Shown here one piece after another: positions 57,601-64,000 of a stretch of 64,000 bases of DNA (within the stretch, counting starts at the first letter, position 1; each line of letters begins with the position of its first letter). The notes beneath the pieces are model-generated. The model saw only the letters and a list, made by a program, of their open reading frames with translations. It was not told the origin of the DNA and did not search any database. This DNA comes from Pinus tabuliformis (taxonomy: Eukaryota; Streptophyta; Pinopsida; Pinales; Pinaceae), in NCBI GenBank assembly GCA_031772625.1, contig CM062817.1, positions 890,120,184 through 890,184,183 on the forward strand, read 5' to 3'. A program made the translations under genes and the position numbers.

Positions 57601-57700
57601 TTATGTTATGACAAGTAATATGGAAGGATACATCAGCAAAATGAAAGCAGTGTAGTTTGCAGCATGCTAGGATAAGCATGGATAAGACATTGGAAGCAAG
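54660..57700. other. TG-rich stretch without a recognised gene
   Basis: Position suggests leader or decayed internal sequence of the A-family element. It is rich in TTATG and TGTTATG words, with chance ORFs such as 55053-55334. No gag, protease, RT or integrase motif is seen on either strand. Confidence 0.5.
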
Positions 57701-57709
57701 GTTTCTTGG

Positions 57710-58530
57710 TAAAGAGTTAGTGTGGTTTTGGATGTGTGGTACGACTGTTGTGCAAATGTCGTATATGTTGTATTTGTTACACCTGTGATGTTGTGTGCAT
57801 ATGGTGTGGTATATATTTAGTGTGTGTACATGTTCATTATGTAATGTTATGTACATGGTGTAGTATATATAGTGTTGTATGAATGTTGCATATTCAGTGC
57901 TGGGTACAGATGATGTTGTGTACATGTTGGAAATGCAGTGCGATGTACAAGTGGTGTTGCGTGCATGTTGTACATGTGGTGCTATGTACATATGGTGTGG
58001 TGTGCATGATTGTACAAATGGCATTGTGTGCATGTGGTGTTGTTTACATGTTGTGCAAGTGGCGTTGTGTGAAGGTGGTGTTGTGTACATGTCTTGCATG
58101 TGGTGTTGTGTACATGTGGTGTCGCGTACATGTCACGTGTGTGGTACTGTGTGCATGTGGTATTGTGTACACATTGTATAGTGGTGCAATGTACATATGG
58201 CATTGTGTACACGTTGTGCAGGTGGTGCCATGTACATGTGATGTTGTGCACACGTTGTGCAAGTGATTCTTGGTACATGTGGTATTGGTGTACGTGTGGG
58301 ATTGAGTGCATGTCATACATGTTGTGTTGTGGGCATGCGGTACTATGTATGTGCATTGTGTAGTCATGGTATTGTGACATATAAATTCATTGTGTTGCAC
58401 TCTAGACATATATTTGTATTATGATTGTGTTGTACACCGGATGTAGGTGTATGTATTAAGTTGTGTTGTACATCAGGTATAGGAGTATGAGTTGTGTTGT
58501 ATATCGGGTATACATGTATACATTTTGTGG
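57710..58530 (+). repeat. TG/CA-rich minisatellite
   Basis: Imperfect units around GTGTTGTGTACATGTGGTG repeat with variable spacing. The biased composition leaves long open frames on both strands (for example plus 57883-58266 and minus 58099-57530). These encode Cys/Val- or His/Thr-rich repeats and are not likely genes. Confidence 0.8.
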
Positions 58531-58592
58531 TGTCGCACATCTTGTGCGGATGAATGTCTTCGAATGTACATTGTGCACGTATACGTATGTAC

Positions 58593-60209
58593 TGTTGTAC
58601 CTTAAGAAACCAATTTCCTGGTTGTGTAGAAATTGTGCTTAAGACATTAATGTTTATAGTTATTGTCACTTGTTTGTCACTTAATTATATGTTGTGTTCT
58701 CAAATGAAGGACCTGGGAGACTTGGTTTTTAACCCTCAATACTTAGGTGACAAGGAAATATCAGAATGCCATTTGATTGTTGAATATAAATGATGAATGA
58801 AGAAAAGCTTGAATAAGTCATAGACAATATGTTGTTTTACACAAGATCTACTATCTGTGACACTTGGAGAAGTTAAAGATAATATGCTGTCTTACACAGA
58901 AACTACTATCTGTAACTTAGAAGAATTACAAAGGTGTGAACTTCAAGTATAGGAGCGCTCTTTTAAGGAATTTTAACTTCATTTACATAAGCAAATAAAG
59001 ACCTGCAGCTTCATTACCATACTTAAAGGAAGAAAACATAAGATGACACATAACAGAGAAGTCACAAAATCATACCCAACAATATATGGAAAACTTCTGA
59101 TTCTTTCATTAATCAACAGTTGTATCAGGAATTCACTGGCCTAGTATTCAGGTTCTCCAAAATTCGAACCCCTTCTCTCTAAATTTTCCCTTTTTTATAC
59201 ATTATGAGACAGTTGGTAGTCACCAAAATTGTCAAACTACTTAACTATTTCCCTAATTGTCTAAAGTAAAAAATATTACAGAATATTACACAGAGGGTAA
59301 AAGACACCTCAAAGAACATAAAATAACTGGAAGTAATGGAACTTAGAACATTATGGTCATTCTTTGTTCGAAACTGTATCTTGAGCCTTAACGAAGAAGT
59401 GGATGAAGGGTGGAAGGCTTTAGAAGCACTGTGGGGGTTAAAGAGTGTCTGAGAGCATCAACGAGGTTGAACCCCCGCAGTGATTCATGGCCCCACATTT
59501 TGGTCAACAGTGCTAACGTCACAATCAACTGCGGGGTTCGAGCTCTGATTAACCTTTGTGCTCATTTCTTCCCTGCAGCGCGCCTTAAAGGACTTATCAA
59601 ACTATCACTTGATCGTGCTTGTCGAACTTGTATGACATTTAAATGATGGCAGGCCCACAGAACTTAAAAATAATTAACATTGGTTCATAAAACCTATCAC
59701 ATCCACCTTTTCAACGCGCCTTTGACTCCCTTACAAACCCGATAGGACATAAACTGTATTTAATAATTCATCGGGTCTGATATTAAAGACTGAACCCGAT
59801 GACTTTGCCGACTCGATAGGAAATAAAACTGAATTTGATGATTTATCGAGTCCGATCAAAAGATGAAAATTTATCACTTTCCGACCCAATATTGCAACCT
59901 GATATCTGACGAATCGCGCCTCCTCTGATGGACGACTGAGATTAACCCATACTTCAGTAAATTTAAACTATTTTTGATACACCATCGCATCCAATCTCCG
60001 AAATAAACCCATTCTTAGTTAACTATGCGATTGTCGTTGGATCTGTGGCCTATTGATCGGATGGCCCAGATCTTCTCGCGGGTTTATTACTTTCAAAGCC
60101 CTTGAAAATATAAAATCAACTATTTCTTTCATGTTTTTTTATTTTTCTCTCATTTTGTAATAAACTGAAAATAAGACTTAAATAACAATGGAAAATGAGT
60201 GCTACAACA
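58593..60209 (-). repeat. Element F 3' LTR
   Basis: 1617 bp, from TGTTGTACCTTAAG to GCTACAACA on the plus strand, collinear with 62562-64000. The two copies are close: differences are scattered single bases and short indels, so F looks younger than A or B. Confidence 0.88.
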
Positions 60210-60633
60210 TCTGGCTCCACCTGGGGATAGTGCTTTTGCCACAGAAGCACTAAGAACCGCAGATCAGTGCCTTCACCTTGGGCATGGAGTCATATATTGC
60301 TTGATCAATTTAAATTCTATGGCATTTGTACACTTGTTTCACTCTGGTATCTACAATAATTGGATGCTTGTGCTTTGATAGCAAAGTGTTGAGAATAGTA
60401 TATCAGTAGCCTTAGTTGGGCATGGAGTCCAAAATTCTGAAAACCCTAAAATTTGAAAGACTAAAACCTGTCGTTCTTGAAACCTGAAATCTCTGCAAAC
60501 TAGTTTCCAACTGGGACAATCACCCTTATTTATCAGCTAAAATTAAACTAAAGAACTGGAACTGGAAACCAAATTCTCAACACCTGAACTTATTTATGTA
60601 CAGGTTCTTACCTATGTACATGACTGATCTCAA
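60210..60633 (-). other. Element F 3' non-coding region
   Basis: Between the last ORF and the 3' LTR. The minus-strand AGGTGGAGCCAGA next to the LTR may serve as polypurine tract. No other feature seen. Confidence 0.45.
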
Positions 60634-61089
60634 TCAGGTGAAGTCAATCTTCCAATGGTACCAGGTTAGCATTTGAGTGCCTGATCTAGAACCATTCTGC
60701 CAGTGAATTTTGAAAATACAATTCATCCTGAACAGAAAATTAACTATGCATAAGGGTAGCTCACAACAAAAATTAGGAATACATCCACAAAATGGTATGT
60801 GTAGGCTGCTAATAAATTTATCCAAGTAATCTGCCATAGGATCTTCAAAAGTGTAAGAAAAAATATGGTCCTGATCAGCTCCAAAAGGAAAAATCTCTAT
60901 GTATGAAGGTTCTTGCTCGAATAAACCTTCTATTGGGATAACATGCTCAATAGAACAATCAGCAACATCTTGAAGAAAATGATCTATATCACTTTTATGT
61001 CTCCACTTTTCATCTTTGAGCTTTGATTGAAAATAATTTGTAATTATGACCTTAGGAAATAAAAGAAAATTATGACGAATGGCCAACAA
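60634..61089 (-). pseudogene. Element F ORF, unknown function
   Basis: 151 codons open from 61089 but probably a downstream part of a larger frame. Features are an acidic and aromatic middle (FPFGADQDHIFSYTFEDPMA) and a Cys-rich stretch (PFCGCIPNFCCELPLC). I recognise no domain. It stands where pol would lie in an autonomous element, so it may be an element-specific protein or a decayed segment. Confidence 0.45.
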
Positions 61090-61098
61090 ATAGATTGT

Positions 61099-61395
61099 TT
61101 ATCTGACATGGGTACCATTGTGTTCTTCAATGCAATGATATACAATCTCTTTATCAGTTTTATTTTTACATAAGATAGCCTCTTTTGCTATGATAAATGA
61201 CTCAACATATTGTTGTCCAACATTTCCCACTCGTTGGTTTTCTTCTCTATGTCCAACACCCAACTGATGAACTCGAAGACCTTCATCATGTTCCTTATCT
61301 AAACCTTTTTTGTTATAAATAGGAGGATCATCAAATTTAACAAAATAAGATCTCTGGGGATTTATTTGCAACTTAATTATTTCTCCCTCTCTCAA
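61099..61395 (-). pseudogene. Element F ORF between gag and the unknown ORF
   Basis: 98 codons, charged and hydrophilic (EIIKLQINPQRSYFVKFDD; KEHDEGLRVHQLGVGHREEN). No zinc knuckle or known domain. It is probably part of the same polyprotein as the gag region, separated by a stop and an A/T-rich run near 61430. Confidence 0.4.
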
Positions 61396-61430
61396 CTGCT
61401 GGGCAGAAATTCTTGATGCATGTGATTTTT

Positions 61431-62350
61431 TTATTTTTTTTTTAACTTTTCCGCATCATTTTGAGAATATGATAGTTCTTTGCTTTCAGATATTTTCTCA
61501 TAATTAATTTGGTTATAACCTCTTTGAATGCTTAATATATTATCAAAATGATCATTAGATTTTTCAGCAAGGTTATCATGAGCTTTTAAAATTTCTTTAG
61601 AATCATAATATTCACAACAACCTTCAAAAAGAAACGTGTGTGAATAAGAAGTTCTACAAAAAGAATTGAACACTAAATGGAAATCTTTCAAAGATGAAAT
61701 GCTTGAATGAGGCAGAGACCTATACCAAACCGTAGCTTCTTGGTCCAAAGAAAACATAAACAACTTCATCTTCGCATCTTCATGAATGATGCTCTATTGC
61801 TCCATGCATTCATGAAACTCTTGGAGGTGTTGAACCGGATATTCATATTCATTTCCACTGAATCTTGGAAGATACTCATTCCACTCATGAAATGTAGGCA
61901 TATGATGAGGATAGCCAATGATCCCAGTAAAATCTAGTGGGCCAAATTTATTGGCTAAGAATGCAAGGATAGCCATTAAATACCAGAAAAGAAAACTCCA
62001 AAGTGAAGGTCGCAGGGGTTACTGTACAACCAACTATTAAAACTTGTCACCCTCAAGAATCAGCTTCAAACTTAATAAACCAAGGGAAAAGTGTTCTTAT
62101 TCAATTCTTTTGCAAGTTGTGGTTCTTGTTCTTGTGGAGTCGCCTTTTGTAAGGGAGTTGGAACTTGCTGCTCACCTTCATCTTCTTGACTTCTAGATCT
62201 TTTCCTTGATCTCAATTCATATTTCTTATGTAGCTCTACCTGCATAAAATCAAAAAACCGCTTCCAATATTCATCAATTTCATTGTGATGAACTGTTGCC
62301 TGGTGCAGACAGTGTAGGACTTGGTGTAAGTGGAGTTTTAGGCCTTCCAA
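61431..62350 (-). pseudogene. Element F gag-like region
   Basis: Three pieces follow on the minus strand. 62350-62072 is a basic/Gln-rich leader (KYELRSRKRSRSQEDEGEQQ). 61976-61794 has FHEWNEYLPRFSGNEYEYPV and QHLQEFHECMEQ. After a stop, 61769-61431 has MKLFMFSLDQEATVWYRSLP and SISSLKDFHLVFNSF. The last two match the retrotransposon gag fold (consensus ...FSLkg.A..Wy..LP..SI.s...). Gag would form the particle; lack of enzymes makes F dependent on another element. Confidence 0.7.
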
Positions 62351-62540
62351 CCCTCTTGAAAACTATCCTCTCAGGATCTGAAAGGGCTTGAACTTTCTTT
62401 TATGAGGTGTCTGATCTTGTATGGGGTCTTCTTGGAGCCAGAGTTATTGCTTTTATCCAAAACAGCCAAAAATTTCCTCCTCATTGAACAACCAGAGGAA
62501 ACTATTGAAAACCCAGGGAAGAGTGTTATTGTCTTCTCTC

Positions 62541-62559
62541 CCCGGCAACGGTGCCAATT
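62541..62559 (-). other. Element F primer-binding site
   Basis: Minus strand TTGGCACCGTTGCCGGGGA, near the Athila/Tat consensus TGGCGCCGTTGCCGGGGA (tRNA-Asp type). Confidence 0.85.
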
Positions 62560-62561
62560 AA

Positions 62562-64000
62562 TGTTGTATCTTAAGAAACAAATTTCCTAGCTGTGTAGAA
62601 ATTGTGCTTAAGACATAATGTTTACAATTATTGTCACTTGTTCGTCACTTAATTATATGTTGTGTTCTCAAATGAAGGACTTGAGAGACTTGGTTTTTAA
62701 CCCTCAATACTTAGGTGACAAGGAAATATCAGAATGCCATTCGATTGTTGAATATAAATGATGAATGAAGAAAAGATTGAATAAATCATAAACAATATGT
62801 TGTTTTACACAGGATCTATTATCTGTGACACTTGGAGAAGTTAAAGATAATATGTTATCTTACACAGAAACTACTATCTATAACTTAGAAGAACTAAAAA
62901 GGTGTGAACTTCAAGTATAGGAGCGCTCTTTTAAGGAATTTTAACTTCATTTACATAAGAAAATAAAGACCTGCAGCTTCATTACCATACTTAAAGGAAG
63001 AAAACATAAGATGACACATAACCGAGAAGTCACAAAATCATACCCAACAATATATGGAAAACTTATGATTCTTTCATTAATCAACAGTTGTATCAGGAAT
63101 TCACTGGCCTAGTATTCAGGTTCTCCAAAATTCGAACCCCTTCTCTCTAAATTTTCCCTTTTTTATACATTATGAGACAGTTGGTAGTCACCAAAACTGT
63201 CAAACTACTTAACTATTTCCCTAACTGTCTAAAGTAAAAAATATTACAGAATATTACACAGAGGGTAAAAGACACCTCAAAGAACATAAAATAACAGGAA
63301 GTAATAGAACTTAGAAGATTATGGCCGTTCTCTATTCAAAACTGTATCTTCAGCCTTAACGGAGTAGTGGATGAAGGGCGGAAGGCTTTGGGAGCACTGC
63401 GGGGGTTAAAGAGTGTGTGAGAGCATCAACGAGGTTGAACCCCCGCAGTGATTCTTGGCTGCACATTTTGGTCAACCGTGCTAATGTCACAGTCAACTGC
63501 GAGGGTTGAGCTCTGATTAACCTTCGTGCTCATTGCTTCCCTGCAACACGCCTTAAAGGACTTATCAAACTATCACTTGATCGCGCTTGTCGAACTTGTA
63601 TGACATTTAAATGATGGCAGGCCCATGGAACTTAAAAAGAATTAACACTGGTTCATAAAACCTGTCGCATCCGCCTTTTCAACGCGCCTTTGACTCCCTT
63701 ACGGACCCGATAGGACATAAAAAATTGTATTTAATAATTCATCGGGTCCGATATTAAGGACTGAACCCAATGGCTTTGTCAACCCGATCTCCGGACCCAA
63801 TAGGAAATAAAACTGAATTTGATGATTTATCGGGTCCAATCAAAAGATGAAAATTGATCACTTTCCGACTCGATAATGCGACCCGATATTTGACGAATCC
63901 TGCCTCTTCTGAGGGACAGCTGAGATTAACCCGACTTCAGCAAATTTAAACTATGTTTGATACACCGTCGCATCCGATCTCTGAAATAAACCCATTCTTA
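62562..64000 (-). repeat. Element F 5' LTR, cut by the window end
   Basis: Matches 58593 to about 60018. By comparison with the left copy, about 190 bp are beyond the window. Confidence 0.88.

Larger units (their letters stand above)
58593..64000 (-). mobile_element. Element F: non-autonomous Athila/Tat-like LTR element
   Basis: Direct repeats at 58593-60209 and 62562 to the window end share LTR ends TGTTGTA...TACAACA. PBS (minus TTGGCACCGTTGCCGGGGA, 62559-62541) sits after the right copy, so the element reads on the minus strand and the right copy is its 5' LTR. The 2.35-kb interior has a gag-like ORF and two further ORFs but no protease, RT or integrase. The PBS type is typical of Athila/Tat gypsy elements in plants. 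The right end and TSD lie outside the window. Confidence 0.85.

Noticed and set aside
57530..58409. Several overlapping ORFs of 100-189 codons on both strands
   Set aside because: They lie in a TG/CA minisatellite; the protein is a repeated His/Thr or Cys/Val pattern caused by base composition, with no start context or domain.

Overview
The window is repeat-rich nuclear DNA from a seed plant with a large genome. Nearly everything that can be identified is a transposable element: Ty3/gypsy LTR retrotransposons, an L1-type LINE, a tRNA-derived SINE, an A-tailed retroposon and inverted-repeat (MITE-like) sequences. All coding remnants carry stops and frameshifts and no intact host gene is visible. 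Old, visibly diverged LTR pairs stacked inside one another would fit a gymnosperm, but that is a guess; the sequence only shows that it is a plant.

Layout. 1-3470: a broken coiled-coil ORF of unknown function, followed by a candidate LTR. 3490-13995: a minus-strand L1-type LINE (ORF1 tail, endonuclease, RT, zf-RVT, RNase H). It is split inside its RNase H by gypsy element A (3789-9856, 5-bp target duplication TTTTG), which keeps two ~2.1-kb LTRs and only an integrase. 14086-14320: a minus-strand SINE. 14380-20024: non-autonomous LTR element B (TSD ATAAT), carrying gag and an integrase tail but no protease, RT or RNase H.

20651-46845 is a nest of at least four levels. An inverted-repeat element was entered by an A-tailed retroposon (14-bp TSD at 21917-21930 and 46790-46803). 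The retroposon was entered by gypsy element C (22593-46367, minus strand, TSD CCTAT). The integrase of C was entered by element D (24867-41180, TSD GTTAG). D is not a normal two-LTR element: it is a head-to-tail array LTR-internal-LTR-internal-LTR-internal-LTR, with PBS and PPT at each junction and a single TSD around the whole array.

46846-50379 holds a palindrome, a ~100-bp triplicated repeat and a short fossil of a protein disulfide isomerase active-site exon. 50380-54643 is an A-family LTR with a primer-binding-like site after it, interrupted by a solo LTR of the B/C superfamily (51910-54060, TSD TTCAT). 54644-58592 is TG-rich and ends in a minisatellite. 58593 to the window end is minus-strand element F, non-autonomous, with an Athila/Tat-type PBS (TGGCACCGTTGCCGGGGA), a gag-like ORF and unidentified downstream ORFs; its 5' LTR runs off the window.

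Two observations stand out: the four-LTR array D, whose outer and inner LTRs form two distinct sequence groups, and an antisense tRNA-like module (pol III A and B boxes about 43 bp apart) at a similar place in the LTRs of B, C and the solo LTR.
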